Shown here: positions 1-8,007 of the stretch, piece by piece
Position numbering within the stretch: position 1 is the first letter of the stretch
Layout: every line of letters starts with the position of its first letter
NCBI GenBank assembly: GCA_002436015.1
Contig: DIXJ01000015.1
Coordinates: forward strand, 102,314-166,313
DNA length: 64,000 bases
From: Synergistaceae bacterium UBA6083
Lineage (GTDB): Bacteria; Synergistota; Synergistia; Synergistales; 79-D21
Direction: 5' to 3'
Made by a program: the position numbers and the translations under genes
The notes under the pieces: generated by a model
Database searches by the model: none
Told to the model about the DNA's origin: nothing
The model's input: the letters and a program-made list of their open reading frames with translations, nothing else

Positions 1-30
1 CAGGTCCTCAAGACTCGTGATCTTCGCCAA
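1..30 (-). CDS. [2Fe-2S] ferredoxin-like protein, second copy (first 10 codons only)
   Basis: Only the N-terminus is in the window; the gene runs off the left edge. From a TTG start at 30..28 the peptide reads LAKITSLEDL, which matches the start of the complete ferredoxin-like protein at 7620-7997 (MSVLKITSLEDL). A G-rich Shine-Dalgarno stretch lies about 8 bases upstream. It follows the second hydC (59-526) just as the complete copy follows the first hydC, so a second hydrogenase or NADH-dehydrogenase module probably continues to the left. The identity rests on 10 codons and on gene order. Confidence 0.6.
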   Translation of the reverse strand, partial: MAKITSLEDL

Positions 31-58
31 CTCGATGCCCCCCTAAAACGTGATCAGC

Positions 59-526
59 TTACTCGTAAAGATCCAGGATGGCCTTGAGGTTCTCGGGAAC
101 AAGGCGTCCGTGGGTCTCATCGTCGACCATCATGACCGGGGCCAGGCCGCAGGCTCCCAGGCAGGCCACGGGCTCCAGGGTGTACCGGAGGTCCTCAGTG
201 GTGCCGTTTTCCTCGACGTTCAACATCTCCTTGACCTTCTGCAGGAGCTTCAGGCTGCCCCTGACATGACAGGCCGTTCCCCGGCAGACCCGGATAATGT
301 GGCGTCCCCGGGGCTTCAGGTGGAACTGTGCGTAAAACGTGGCGACGCCATAGATCTCCGCCGTCGGGATCAGCAACTCGTCCGAGATCGCCTGGATGGC
401 GTCCGCGGGCAGGTAGCCAAACACCGACTGGGTCTCCTGCAGGATAGGGATCAGGGCACCCTTTCGTCCTTTCCAGGGAGCCACGATCTCTTCCGTCCTG
501 GAGACCACTTCGTCCTTCACTAGCAT
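59..526 (-). CDS. hydC: NuoE/HydC-type [2Fe-2S] subunit, second copy
   Basis: 155 aa thioredoxin-fold [2Fe-2S] subunit of the NuoE/HoxE/HydC family, which passes electrons next to the flavin subunit of NADH-linked hydrogenases. Cluster cysteines are visible in CRGTACHVRGS and ACLGACGLAP. ATG start at 526. It is the first gene of a new transcription unit with its own extended -10 promoter (610-638) and a Rex-like site (541-558). By eye its last 87 residues differ from the copy at 8008-8478 at only about 12 positions, while the N-terminal third is much less alike, which suggests duplication with gene conversion. The partner catalytic subunit lies outside the window; an [FeFe] HydA is the usual partner, but that is inference. 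Confidence 0.9.
   Translation of the reverse strand: MLVKDEVVSRTEEIVAPWKGRKGALIPILQETQSVFGYLPADAIQAISDELLIPTAEIYGVATFYAQFHLKPRGRHIIRVCRGTACHVRGSLKLLQKVKEMLNVEENGTTEDLRYTLEPVACLGACGLAPVMMVDDETHGRLVPENLKAILDLYE
131..329 (-). repeat. Duplicated hydC segment, copy 2 (partner 8080-8278)
   Basis: This stretch is colinear without gaps (constant offset 7949) with 8080-8278 and nearly identical at the DNA level, including many third-codon positions. It encodes the two cluster-binding Cys pairs of HydC. The rest of the two genes is clearly more divergent. Confidence 0.8.
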
Positions 527-540
527 TCCGATACCCCCTC

Positions 541-558
541 TTGTTAATTACTTCACAT
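541..558 (-). promoter_or_regulatory. Candidate Rex operator upstream of second hydC
   Basis: Plus-strand sequence TTGTTAATTACTTCACAT. It fits the Rex pattern of two 7-bp arms around 4 bp (TTGTTAA-N4-TTAACAA or TTGTGAA-N4-TTCACAA), mixing the two arm forms and missing only the last base. It ends 14 bp before the hydC start codon, downstream of the predicted transcription start, so binding would block elongation or an unseen second promoter. A CRP/FNR site is a weaker fit because the right arm does not match. No rex gene is in the window. Confidence 0.6.
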
Positions 559-609
559 GATGAAAAAAAGAAAAACTGGAACCAACGTGTCTTTTGGCAT
601 ACAGCATGC

Positions 610-638
610 CTTATACCATTGAAGGCCATACAAGACAA
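610..638 (-). promoter_or_regulatory. Promoter of second hydC operon
   Basis: Reading the minus strand: TTGTCT (638-633), 17-bp spacer, TATAAG (615-610), with TGG directly before the -10 (extended -10). The predicted start is near 603, giving a leader of about 77 nt that contains the Rex-like site. Confidence 0.65.
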
Positions 639-676
639 GGGCTAAGTTGGGTTAATTTTTCCTAAAAAGTGAAAAA

Positions 677-1231
677 TCAGTCGGGGTGTTCTGTCGATTC
701 GATGTTTTCGCGAAGGAAATTCCTAAGCCAGAGGGCCACTTCGGCGCTGCGAAGCATTTCGGGGTCTTCGAGAACAGCTACGACCTCTTCGGAATCGAAG
801 GTGAACGCCCGTCCGTCGCACACGTGGCAATACACCCAGTGGACCGCCGGGGCACCGGCAAGGAGGGTGACGAGCGTTGAGGGAATGTTGCCCAGAGGGG
901 GGCGGTCGATGCAGTCAAGGGCAAATTCGGCGACCAGGGTGGTTCCCTCCCCCGGCACGGAGGCCAGGCTGAGAAAGCCGCCGCAAAGTTCAGCGGACTG
1001 CTTCAGGAAGGGCAAGCCCAAGCCCACCCTCCGGGTGGTCCGGGTTGTATAGAAGGGATCCAGCACTTTCACGACCGTTTCGGCGTCCATTCCGCGCCCG
1101 TCGTCAGAAACCGTCAGCTTCAGGAGGTTTTGCCCCACGTCCTGCTCGACGGTGATCTCGACGCGGCTGGCGCCGGCGTTCAGGCTGTTTTCCGCGATAT
1201 CCAGGATATGCTGCGAAAGGTCTTCAAGCAT
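677..1231 (-). CDS. Histidine-kinase-like ATP-binding protein (HATPase_c only)
   Basis: 184 aa. It has the GHKL ATPase boxes: an N box (DIAENSLNAGAS), G1 (DDGRGMD) and G2 (GLGLPFLK), but no dimerisation/phosphoacceptor domain and no sensor, so it resembles an anti-sigma-type or stand-alone kinase ATPase domain. Such proteins are commonly found in hydrogenase clusters with HydC-type subunits; their role is unproven. The start at 1231 is chosen because ATGCTTGA overlaps the stop of the maturation protease by 8 bp (translational coupling); an upstream in-frame start at 1264 would overlap the protease far more. It is the last gene of the [NiFe] operon and lies just upstream of the second hydC promoter, so it may control that module. 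Confidence 0.8.
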   Translation of the reverse strand: MLEDLSQHILDIAENSLNAGASRVEITVEQDVGQNLLKLTVSDDGRGMDAETVVKVLDPFYTTRTTRRVGLGLPFLKQSAELCGGFLSLASVPGEGTTLVAEFALDCIDRPPLGNIPSTLVTLLAGAPAVHWVYCHVCDGRAFTFDSEEVVAVLEDPEMLRSAEVALWLRNFLRENIESTEHPD

Positions 1232-1682
1232 AGAATCGTTGCTCCCACAGCGCCCTGAAAGCATGGAGAGCCCGCTCGGCCCGCTCGACGCAGGCCGGGG
1301 TCAGTTCATCCCCGAAATCAAACTGCTCCCCTTCCACAGTGACGAGCCAGGCTTCGGGCACTCGCCCGTGGATGCGAAGGCCCATGGCCAGGATCCAGTC
1401 TGGGCCTACGGTATGGAGGTTCAATCCTTCGAGAATTTCCCTCGCCGCTACCGAGCGGACCTGGAATCCTTCCGGTGTGGTCTCCATTGAAGCATCGACG
1501 AAAACCGCGAAGTCGGCTTCCTCCAGTTCGGCTGCGGCCTCGGGAAGCAGCTGGTGTTCCAGGGAAAGGGTCACCCCATGCCCGCGGCCCTCCAGGAATT
1601 CCGCAATTCTGGGCGCCAACGAGAAAGCCACCCCGTCGTCCATGCGTGAATCGTTTCCGTATCCGAAAATCGTTATGTTCAT
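1224..1682 (-). CDS. [NiFe]-hydrogenase maturation protease
   Basis: 152 aa, HycI/HoxW family endopeptidase that trims the C-terminus of the hydrogenase large subunit after nickel insertion. The N-terminal nickel-sensing motif GYGNDSRMDDGVA is present, with acidic and His residues further on (FVDAS, SLEHQL). Its likely substrate is HydL, encoded immediately upstream (1743-3176), whose sequence continues 24 residues past its last metal-ligand motif. A strong hairpin (1695-1723) lies in the 60-bp gap between the two genes. The 3' end overlaps the ATPase gene by 8 bp. Confidence 0.88.
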   Translation of the reverse strand: MNITIFGYGNDSRMDDGVAFSLAPRIAEFLEGRGHGVTLSLEHQLLPEAAAELEEADFAVFVDASMETTPEGFQVRSVAAREILEGLNLHTVGPDWILAMGLRIHGRVPEAWLVTVEGEQFDFGDELTPACVERAERALHAFRALWEQRFYA

Positions 1683-1694
1683 CTGTTCATCGAG

Positions 1695-1723
1695 GAGGGG
1701 GCCCGCTGGAAGCGGACCCCCTC
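1695..1723. other. Intercistronic hairpin between hydL and protease gene
   Basis: Perfect 7-bp outer stem (1695-1701 with 1717-1723), one C/A mismatch, 5-bp inner stem (1703-1707 with 1711-1715) and a GGA loop. On the coding (minus) strand no U tract follows, so it is more likely an mRNA-stability or attenuation element than a terminator. On the plus strand a T run follows after about 7 bases, but no plus-strand gene is upstream. Confidence 0.55.
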
Positions 1724-1742
1724 TTCGCTCCTTTTTTCGATT

Positions 1743-3176
1743 TTACCGCAGAATCTTCCTGAGCAGGGTCCCATCGGGACCCATGAGTTCCAGGGCGAGC
1801 GGCATCTTGCCCACGGCGTGGGTGGAACAGGACAGGCAGGGATCGTAGCAGCGGATGACATGCTCCATCCGGTTCATGATTCCCTCGGTGACCTCGCCGC
1901 CCTTGATAAAGTCCCGGGCCACCATCTCCACGCCGCGATTCATGGCGTAGTTGTTGTGTCCCGTGGCGACGATCAGGTTGCAGGCTGTCATGGCTCCCTT
2001 TTCGTCCACCCAGTAATTGTGGATGAGCGTTCCCCGCGGGGCCTCGATAACCCCAATACCCTCGGGCTGCAGGTCGTTGGAGGTGATTCGCAGGTCGCTC
2101 CCGGTGATGTCCGGATCCTGCAGGAGCTCTTCCATCCGCTCCAGGGCATACAGGATCTCGAGGACGCGGGCGTAGTGGGTGTACATGGTGTAATGGACGA
2201 TCCCGTCCGGGGTGAGCGTCCGGAAGGCCGCCAGCTCTGCACTCGCCTCGGGCGTGTCGATGTCGTCGCAGGCGTTGACGCGTCCCAGCGGGCCCACCCG
2301 GTAGGAACCGTTCGGGAAGCCCAGCGGAAGGTAGTACGGGAATTTCAGGTAGCTGAACTCCTCGACATGTTCCCCGATATGGTCGAGGTATTCCCAGTCG
2401 GCAAATTCGTCGATGATTCGGCCCCTGGGTCCCTTCAACCGGATGTCTCCGTCGAAAAGCTCGAGGAAGCCGCCGTTGACAAGCCCCAGGTAGGCGGTTT
2501 CCATGGTGGCGAATTTTTTCGCCTCTTCCCCGTGCTCGGCCAGGTACCCCTTGATGAGGGCCATGGCCTCGCGGGCGGTTTCCTTCATGCCAGGAACCTG
2601 CGCCAGGAAGGCGTCGCGCTCTTCAACCCTCAGGCTGCGGTTGACGCCTCCGGGAATGCTGTGCCACGGGTGGACCTTCTTGCCTCCCAGGGTCTTGATC
2701 AGCTCCTGGCCGAACTTGCGAAGCATGACGCCCTTCACCGCCAGGTCCGGGAATTTCGCGACAAGGCCGACGACGTTGCGGATAGCCGGGTCGGCATCAA
2801 ACCCGAAAAGCAGGTCCGGGCTCGACAAATGGAAGAAGCTCAGGGCGTGGGACTGGACAAACTGCCCCATGTGCATGAGCTCGCGGAGCTTATGGGCCGT
2901 GGGGGTGATTTCCACGCCCAGGATCATGTCGCACGCCTTGGCAGAGGCCAGGTGATGGCTCACCGGGCAGATCCCGCAGATGCGGGGCGTGATGACGGGC
3001 ATTTCGCGGAAGTCGCGCCCCTTCGTGAAGACCTCGAACCCGCGGAACTGCGTGACGTGGAACCGGGCGCTTAGGACCTCGCCCTTTTCGTCGAGGTTGA
3101 CGGTGATCTTTCCGTGCCCCTCGATCCGGGTGATGGGATTGATCTCGATTTTGCGGATGGCGGGGTTGTCAGCCAT
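1743..3176 (-). CDS. hydL: Bifurcating [NiFe]-hydrogenase large subunit (HydL/HoxH type)
   Basis: 477 aa, group 3 (soluble, NAD-linked) [NiFe]-hydrogenase catalytic subunit. Nickel-iron ligands are in the L1 motif RICGICPVSH (C67, C70) and the L2 motif DPCLSCSTH (C447, C450). H453 is followed by a 24-residue tail that a maturation protease normally removes. Also visible are the N-terminal NPITRIEGHG motif and the GPLGRVNACD segment. It sits 13 bp downstream of the small subunit gene and upstream of its protease. HydABCSL of Acetomicrobium mobile is the closest characterised enzyme type by gene order: it couples H2 oxidation to reduction of both NAD(P)+ and ferredoxin. The subgroup is inferred. 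Confidence 0.93.
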   Translation of the reverse strand: MADNPAIRKIEINPITRIEGHGKITVNLDEKGEVLSARFHVTQFRGFEVFTKGRDFREMPVITPRICGICPVSHHLASAKACDMILGVEITPTAHKLRELMHMGQFVQSHALSFFHLSSPDLLFGFDADPAIRNVVGLVAKFPDLAVKGVMLRKFGQELIKTLGGKKVHPWHSIPGGVNRSLRVEERDAFLAQVPGMKETAREAMALIKGYLAEHGEEAKKFATMETAYLGLVNGGFLELFDGDIRLKGPRGRIIDEFADWEYLDHIGEHVEEFSYLKFPYYLPLGFPNGSYRVGPLGRVNACDDIDTPEASAELAAFRTLTPDGIVHYTMYTHYARVLEILYALERMEELLQDPDITGSDLRITSNDLQPEGIGVIEAPRGTLIHNYWVDEKGAMTACNLIVATGHNNYAMNRGVEMVARDFIKGGEVTEGIMNRMEHVIRCYDPCLSCSTHAVGKMPLALELMGPDGTLLRKILR

Positions 3177-3189
3177 ATCCGGGTCCCTC

Positions 3190-3729
3190 CTAGTCGTAAC
3201 GCATCATGTCCGAGGGGACCTTGGGCATGCGCCCCTCGAGCAATTCCTGGAACACGTAGAGGATCGTGTCGGCATCCGGCGGGCAGCCGGGAACATACAC
3301 GTCCACCTTCACCACGTTGTCGGCGGGCAGGGCCTGCGGAAGCAATGCGGGCACCTCGCCGTGGGGGATCACCCCGTCCGGGTTCACGGTGCTGGCGGTG
3401 TGGATGTAGCCGCCTTCCAGCACATCCTTCGTAGACATGAAGTTTCGCATGGTGTTGATCCCGCCGAATACCGCGCAATCGCCCCAGGCGATGATGATCT
3501 TCGCCTTCTTTCGGAGTTCCTGTGCAATGTGCTTCTCTTCCTCGTTGCCAATGCCCCCGTCGATGACCCCGATGTCCACCTCCGGGATTTCCTTGAAGTC
3601 CGTAATCGGCGTAGCCGTGAGTTCCACCTTGTCCAGCAGGTCGACGATGCGCTCGTCTATGTCCAGGAAGGACATGTGGCAGCCCGCGCAGGCCTCGAGC
3701 CATACAGTGGCGATTTTTGGCTTCGACAT
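3190..3729 (-). CDS. hydS: Bifurcating [NiFe]-hydrogenase small subunit (HydS/HoxY type)
   Basis: 179 aa. Binds the proximal [4Fe-4S] cluster through C14, C17 (CAGCHMSFLD), C85 (WGDCAVFGG) and C149 (VPGCPPDAD). It lacks the C-terminal medial/distal cluster domain of uptake hydrogenases and has no Tat signal, as expected for the cytoplasmic HoxY type. The ATG at 3729 is chosen over an in-frame GTG at 3738 because the AGGGGG ribosome site is 8 bases from the ATG but touches the GTG. It delivers electrons from HydL to the HydA cluster chain. Confidence 0.92.
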   Translation of the reverse strand: MSKPKIATVWLEACAGCHMSFLDIDERIVDLLDKVELTATPITDFKEIPEVDIGVIDGGIGNEEEKHIAQELRKKAKIIIAWGDCAVFGGINTMRNFMSTKDVLEGGYIHTASTVNPDGVIPHGEVPALLPQALPADNVVKVDVYVPGCPPDADTILYVFQELLEGRMPKVPSDMMRYD

Positions 3730-3741
3730 CTCATACACCCC

Positions 3742-5790
3742 CTACAGAGCCGCCATCTTGGCGAGTTCAGGTGAGACGCTGGAAACGAAGAACTGCTCAC
3801 AGGGCGCCGATCCAGGCCGTCCCACCGTGAGGCCAAGGTCCTTCGCTATTCCTTCCAGGACGGTGGAAAGGCCCTTCAGGTCCGCCTTCGGCGGCACGAT
3901 GACGTTCAGGCGGCGGCGTTCACCCTCGATCGTGCAGAAATGCCCGCTGCGCTCGAACCAGGCCGGGGCCGGCAGGAGCACGTCCGCCAGGTTGACCAGG
4001 GGCCTGACGAGGTAAGGCGTCTGGATGACCGAGAAACCGCTTCGGGAAATCGCAGCCAGGGAATCCTCGTCCTCGGGGATCATGCCCGTGGAATAGACGT
4101 ACAGGAAGTCCAAGTCCTTCGTGCGCAACCAGGGTTCGTTCGAAACGCAGGTGTTAACCGCCCCCAGGCTGTTCCCGCTTGACACGAGGGGGACGATTCC
4201 GAGACCGTCGCCGAAGAAGGAACGGGCAGCGATCGCCAGGTTTCCAGCTGCACTGACAATAGCCGGGTTTTTCGCCCGGCTCTTGCCGAGGACCAGGACA
4301 GGTTTTTTCGCGCCCGCCACAAGCTTGACGATTTCCTCGGCCTGTTCAAGGCTGATTCCGCCTATCCCTGCGAGTTGCGCCAGGGATCCCGCATAGCTGT
4401 CGAGGGCCGTCATCCCGTCGAGGTCGACCCTGGATTCAGCCAGGGCCATGAGGCATGCGGCCAGCTCCTTGAGGAAGGTCGGATCCTTGCAATCGGCAAG
4501 GCGGATGCCGACGTCGGTGAGACCATCGAACGGATCGGCCATGTCGCCGATAAAGATCATCCTGGCGTTGTTGCGGAGGACTGCCACACGGATATAGCTC
4601 GCGACGACCGGTGCCTCGTCCTGGGGATCGGCACAGAGATTGATGACGAGGTCGCTGTCGAGGATGTTGTGCGCCCCGGTGAAGGGACGGACTCCCTGCG
4701 CCTTGAAGGGCTCGAAACCCTTGACGAAACCGCGCAGGATGTCGCCGTCGAAAGTATCGATGTCGACCTTCAGGGTATCCCGGTAGAACGCGGAGAAAAG
4801 GGCAAGTTCCTCGTCGGTGCAGAGGCTTGAAACGAGTGCCCCGGCCCTGCCCTTTTCGGCGGCCGGCTTTATCCTGGAGGCAATCAGGGCCATGGCCTCG
4901 TCCCAGGAAGCCTCGCGGAAATGGGCCCCCTCCCGGATCATGGGAACGGCAACCCGCTCCCGTTCCGTGGATTCAGGAAGCCACCAGCGCCCCATGTGGC
5001 AGAGCTGGCCTCCATCCGGGGATTCCGTACCGGTTCCCTCCACGCGGGCGACGCTTCCCGTACGGACGTAGGCCTTGATTTTGCAGCCCACGGAACAGAG
5101 CGGGCAAACGCTCTCGACCACGTCGTCGCAATCCTTTCGCCTGCCCCGGTAGGCCAACTCGCGAATCGTGATCGTGCCCGTCGGGCAGACCTGGGCGCAG
5201 GCTCCGCAGGAAACGCAGGTGGAACTGTCGCCAAGTTTCATCCCCATGTCCGCGCAAACGGTGGCCGACCAGCCCCGCTTCTGGAGGTCCAGCGTGTGGG
5301 CGCCGACTTTTTCCGCGCAGACCCGGATGCACCGGAGGCAAAGCACGCAGCGGTTGTGGTCCATCATCAGGTCCGGGTGGGTCGCATCGTTCTCGAACGG
5401 GGCATAGAGGAACGGGTACCGGACCGAATCCATGCCGTGCTCGATGGCCAGGCGCTGGAGCTCACAGTCACCGCTCTGGGAACAGTACATGCAGAAGTGG
5501 TTCCGTCCCGCGAAGAGCAATTCCAGGATTTGTTTCCGGTAGTTTTGCAGCTTCTCCGTCTTCGTGTGGACCTCCATGCCGTCCGCCGCAGGAGTGGTGC
5601 AGGAAGTCAGGAGTTTCGGGTTCTTCTCGACCTCCACCACGCACATGCGGCAGGCCCCGATCGGAGAGAGGCCCTTCAGGTAGCAAAGGGTAGGAATGTA
5701 GACATCGTTCTTTTGGGCGACCTCGAGGATCGTGTCTCCGAGGTTGCCTTTGCAAGCCTTGCCGTCAAAATTCAGGGTGATTTCCTTCAT
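3742..5790 (-). CDS. hydA: NuoG-like iron-sulfur subunit of hydrogenase (HydA/HoxU-extended)
   Basis: 682 aa electron-wiring subunit. In order: an N-terminal [2Fe-2S] ferredoxin domain (C36, C47, C50, C64); a His-Cys3 cluster site (H98, C100, C103, C109); two [4Fe-4S] sites (C148/151/154/158 and C192/195/198/202); a further CPLCSVGC site (from C229) as in NuoG and formate dehydrogenases; then about 400 residues like the molybdopterin-oxidoreductase fold. There is no H-cluster motif, so this is not an [FeFe]-hydrogenase. The size and order fit the HydA of HydABCSL bifurcating enzymes rather than the short HoxU. It probably links HydSL, HydB and external ferredoxin. Whether the C-terminal domain binds any cofactor cannot be told here. 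Confidence 0.88.
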   Translation of the reverse strand: MKEITLNFDGKACKGNLGDTILEVAQKNDVYIPTLCYLKGLSPIGACRMCVVEVEKNPKLLTSCTTPAADGMEVHTKTEKLQNYRKQILELLFAGRNHFCMYCSQSGDCELQRLAIEHGMDSVRYPFLYAPFENDATHPDLMMDHNRCVLCLRCIRVCAEKVGAHTLDLQKRGWSATVCADMGMKLGDSSTCVSCGACAQVCPTGTITIRELAYRGRRKDCDDVVESVCPLCSVGCKIKAYVRTGSVARVEGTGTESPDGGQLCHMGRWWLPESTERERVAVPMIREGAHFREASWDEAMALIASRIKPAAEKGRAGALVSSLCTDEELALFSAFYRDTLKVDIDTFDGDILRGFVKGFEPFKAQGVRPFTGAHNILDSDLVINLCADPQDEAPVVASYIRVAVLRNNARMIFIGDMADPFDGLTDVGIRLADCKDPTFLKELAACLMALAESRVDLDGMTALDSYAGSLAQLAGIGGISLEQAEEIVKLVAGAKKPVLVLGKSRAKNPAIVSAAGNLAIAARSFFGDGLGIVPLVSSGNSLGAVNTCVSNEPWLRTKDLDFLYVYSTGMIPEDEDSLAAISRSGFSVIQTPYLVRPLVNLADVLLPAPAWFERSGHFCTIEGERRRLNVIVPPKADLKGLSTVLEGIAKDLGLTVGRPGSAPCEQFFVSSVSPELAKMAAL

Positions 5791-5813
5791 GGCCTATACC
5801 TCCCGAACCGCCG

Positions 5814-7607
5814 CTATTCTTTGCGGATGGCCTTGAAGGGGCAAACCTCAAGGCACGTGCCGCACTTGATGCACCTGGACTGGTCGATGACGTAGGGCGT
5901 CTGCCGGTCACCGCTGATGCAGTTCACTGGGCAGTTTTTCGCGCACAGGCCGCATTTCCGGCAGAGGTCCGGGCTGACAAGGTACTGGATCAGGCCCGAA
6001 CAGGCCTTGGCCGGGCATTTCTTGTCCTTTATGTGCGCTTCGTACTCGTCGCGGAAGTACCTCAGTGTTGTGAGAACCGGGTTGGGGGCCGTCTGCCCCA
6101 GGCCGCAGAGAGAGGATTCCTTGACCATGACAGCCAGTTCCTCAAGTTTGTCCAGGTCTTCCATGGTTCCCTTGCCGCTGGTGATGCGCTGCAGGGTGAG
6201 GAGCATCTGCTTGGTGCCTTCCCGGCAGGGAACGCACTTGCCGCAGGACTCCGCCTGGGTGAACTCCAGGAAGAACTTCGCCACGTCCACCATGCAGGTG
6301 TCCTCGTCCATGATGACCAGGCCGCCGGATCCCATGATGGCTCCGGCCGCCGTGAGCGACTCGTAGCTGACGGGAAGGTCGAGGTGTTCCTCCGTCAGGC
6401 ATCCGCCGGAGGGCCCGCCGATCTGCGCTGCCTTGAACTTCTTGTCGTCGATGATCCCGCCGCCCAGGTCGAAAATGATCTCGCGGATCGTGATTCCCAT
6501 GGGAACCTCGACAAGCCCGGTGTTCTTCACCTTTCCGGTGAGGGCGAAAACCTTGGTCCCCTTGGACTTCTCCGTCCCCATGGAGGCGTACCAGTCGCCT
6601 CCCTTGAGGATGATCGGGTTGACGTTGGCCCAGGTCTCGACGTTGTTGATGTTCGAAGGCTTGCCCCAGAGGCCCTTGTTCGCCGGGAACGGCGGACGCG
6701 GGCGCGGCATGCCGCGCTCACCTTCGATCGACGCCATGAGGGCCGTCTCCTCGCCGCAGACGAACGCCCCCGCCCCTTCCTTGATGTGAAGCTCGAAGGA
6801 GAAGTTCGTCCCCATGATGTTCCTGCCCAGCAGGCCGTAGGATTCGGCCTGGGCGATGGCCGCCTTCAGGCGCTTGATCGCCAGCGGGTACTCCGCCCGG
6901 CAGTAGATGTACCCCTCATCGGCTCCCATGGCATAGGCCCCGATGGCCATACCCTCAAGGACCGAGTGGGGATCGCCCTCCAGGATGGATCGGTCCATGA
7001 ACGCCCCGGGGTCGCCCTCGTCGGCGTTGCAGATCGTGTACTTCTTGTCGCTGACGGACTTCTTGCAGAACTCCCACTTCATCCCCGTGGGGAACCCGCC
7101 GCCGCCACGGCCCCGAAGCCCGGATTTCTTGATTTCGCTGATGACGTCGTCCGGTGTCATCTCCAGGAGGACCTTTCCCATGGCCTGGTACCCGTCCCGG
7201 GCGATGTACTCCTCGATATTGTCGGGGTTGATGTACCCGCAATTGCGAAGGGCAATCCGGTTCTGCTTTGCGTAAAAGGGCAGCTCGTTGTAATGCTTCA
7301 CGCTTTCGAGTTTTTCCGAGGGCCTGTAAAGGAGCCGTTCGACGACGCGGCCCTTGTAGAGGTGCTCCTCCACGATCTCCGCCGCGTCTTCAGGCTGGAC
7401 GCGGGTGTAGAACGTCCCCTCGGGGTAGACCACCAGGATGGGACCCAGTTCGCACATCCCGTGGCAACCCGTCTGGACCACCAAAACTTCCTTGTCCAGG
7501 CCCTTTTTCGCCAATTCTTCCTTCATGCGGGCCTGGACGAGGGCACTGCCTCCGGCAATGCAGCCGGTCCCGCCGCAGACCAGAACGTGACTCCGATAGG
7601 TCGGCAT
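5814..7607 (-). CDS. hydB: Flavin/NAD(H)-binding subunit HydB (NuoF family)
   Basis: 597 aa. Domain order: N-terminal thioredoxin-like [2Fe-2S] domain (residues ~1-100, CGGTGCIAGGS and a GCHGMCELGP motif), NuoF core with the NADH/FMN-binding GLRGRGGGGFPTG loop and FVCGEETALMASIEG, a [4Fe-4S] site at SCGKCVPCREGT, and a C-terminal bacterial ferredoxin domain with two [4Fe-4S] sites (CRKCGLCAKNCP, CIKCGTCLEVCP). The C-terminal ferredoxin domain is typical of bifurcating HydB and is absent from respiratory NuoF. It is the likely site of flavin-based electron bifurcation between NAD(P)+ and ferredoxin. Confidence 0.92.
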   Translation of the reverse strand: MPTYRSHVLVCGGTGCIAGGSALVQARMKEELAKKGLDKEVLVVQTGCHGMCELGPILVVYPEGTFYTRVQPEDAAEIVEEHLYKGRVVERLLYRPSEKLESVKHYNELPFYAKQNRIALRNCGYINPDNIEEYIARDGYQAMGKVLLEMTPDDVISEIKKSGLRGRGGGGFPTGMKWEFCKKSVSDKKYTICNADEGDPGAFMDRSILEGDPHSVLEGMAIGAYAMGADEGYIYCRAEYPLAIKRLKAAIAQAESYGLLGRNIMGTNFSFELHIKEGAGAFVCGEETALMASIEGERGMPRPRPPFPANKGLWGKPSNINNVETWANVNPIILKGGDWYASMGTEKSKGTKVFALTGKVKNTGLVEVPMGITIREIIFDLGGGIIDDKKFKAAQIGGPSGGCLTEEHLDLPVSYESLTAAGAIMGSGGLVIMDEDTCMVDVAKFFLEFTQAESCGKCVPCREGTKQMLLTLQRITSGKGTMEDLDKLEELAVMVKESSLCGLGQTAPNPVLTTLRYFRDEYEAHIKDKKCPAKACSGLIQYLVSPDLCRKCGLCAKNCPVNCISGDRQTPYVIDQSRCIKCGTCLEVCPFKAIRKE

Positions 7608-7619
7608 CCCGATCCCCCC

Positions 7620-7997
7620 CTAGTCCGCCCGGCCGATCAGCCGGTCTTCCACGATCCGGCCGTTCACCAGGTGTTCCGTCACGATGCGCGGCACGTCCTG
7701 CACCGTCACACGGCCATAAGTGATTCGCGGCTCGCCGGGACGGATCACGTCCAGCAGCGGTTCCTGCTGGCACATCCCGATGCAGCCCGTCCCCTCCACG
7801 GAAACGTCCTTCAGGCCGCGCTTGGAAAGCTCCTCCAGGACCGCCTCCATCACTGCCCGGGCCCCTGCGGCGATGCCGCATGTCCCCAGGCCGATGATGA
7901 TGCGCGTCTTCCCCTCCGAGCGCGCCGACGTCTGGTCCGTCGCGCTCGCCTTGATCTTCCTCAGGTCCTCAAGACTCGTGATCTTCAAGACAGACAC
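7620..7997 (-). CDS. [2Fe-2S] thioredoxin-like ferredoxin
   Basis: 125 aa protein of the (2Fe-2S) ferredoxin family, the stand-alone equivalent of the HydB N-terminal domain. Motifs are GLGTCGIAAGA and GTGCIGMCQQEPLLDV. It is found between hydC and hydB in many bifurcating hydrogenase operons and may be an extra electron-transfer protein. The SD is GGGGGT just upstream. A second copy begins at the left window edge (1-30) after the second hydC, so the hydC-fdx pair is the duplicated unit. Confidence 0.82.
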   Translation of the reverse strand: MSVLKITSLEDLRKIKASATDQTSARSEGKTRIIIGLGTCGIAAGARAVMEAVLEELSKRGLKDVSVEGTGCIGMCQQEPLLDVIRPGEPRITYGRVTVQDVPRIVTEHLVNGRIVEDRLIGRAD

Positions 7998-8007
7998 CCC
8001 CTACGCG

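Noticed and set aside
653..676. AT-rich inverted repeat ATTTTTC/GAAAAAT just after the ATPase gene
   Set aside because: Only a weak 7-bp A/T stem with a 9-nt loop and no clean U tract; too unstable to call a terminator.
1818..3074. Long open frame on the plus strand opposite hydL (418 codons)
   Set aside because: It mirrors the high-GC codon pattern of hydL, has no ribosome site or recognisable domain, and hydL is certain on the other strand.
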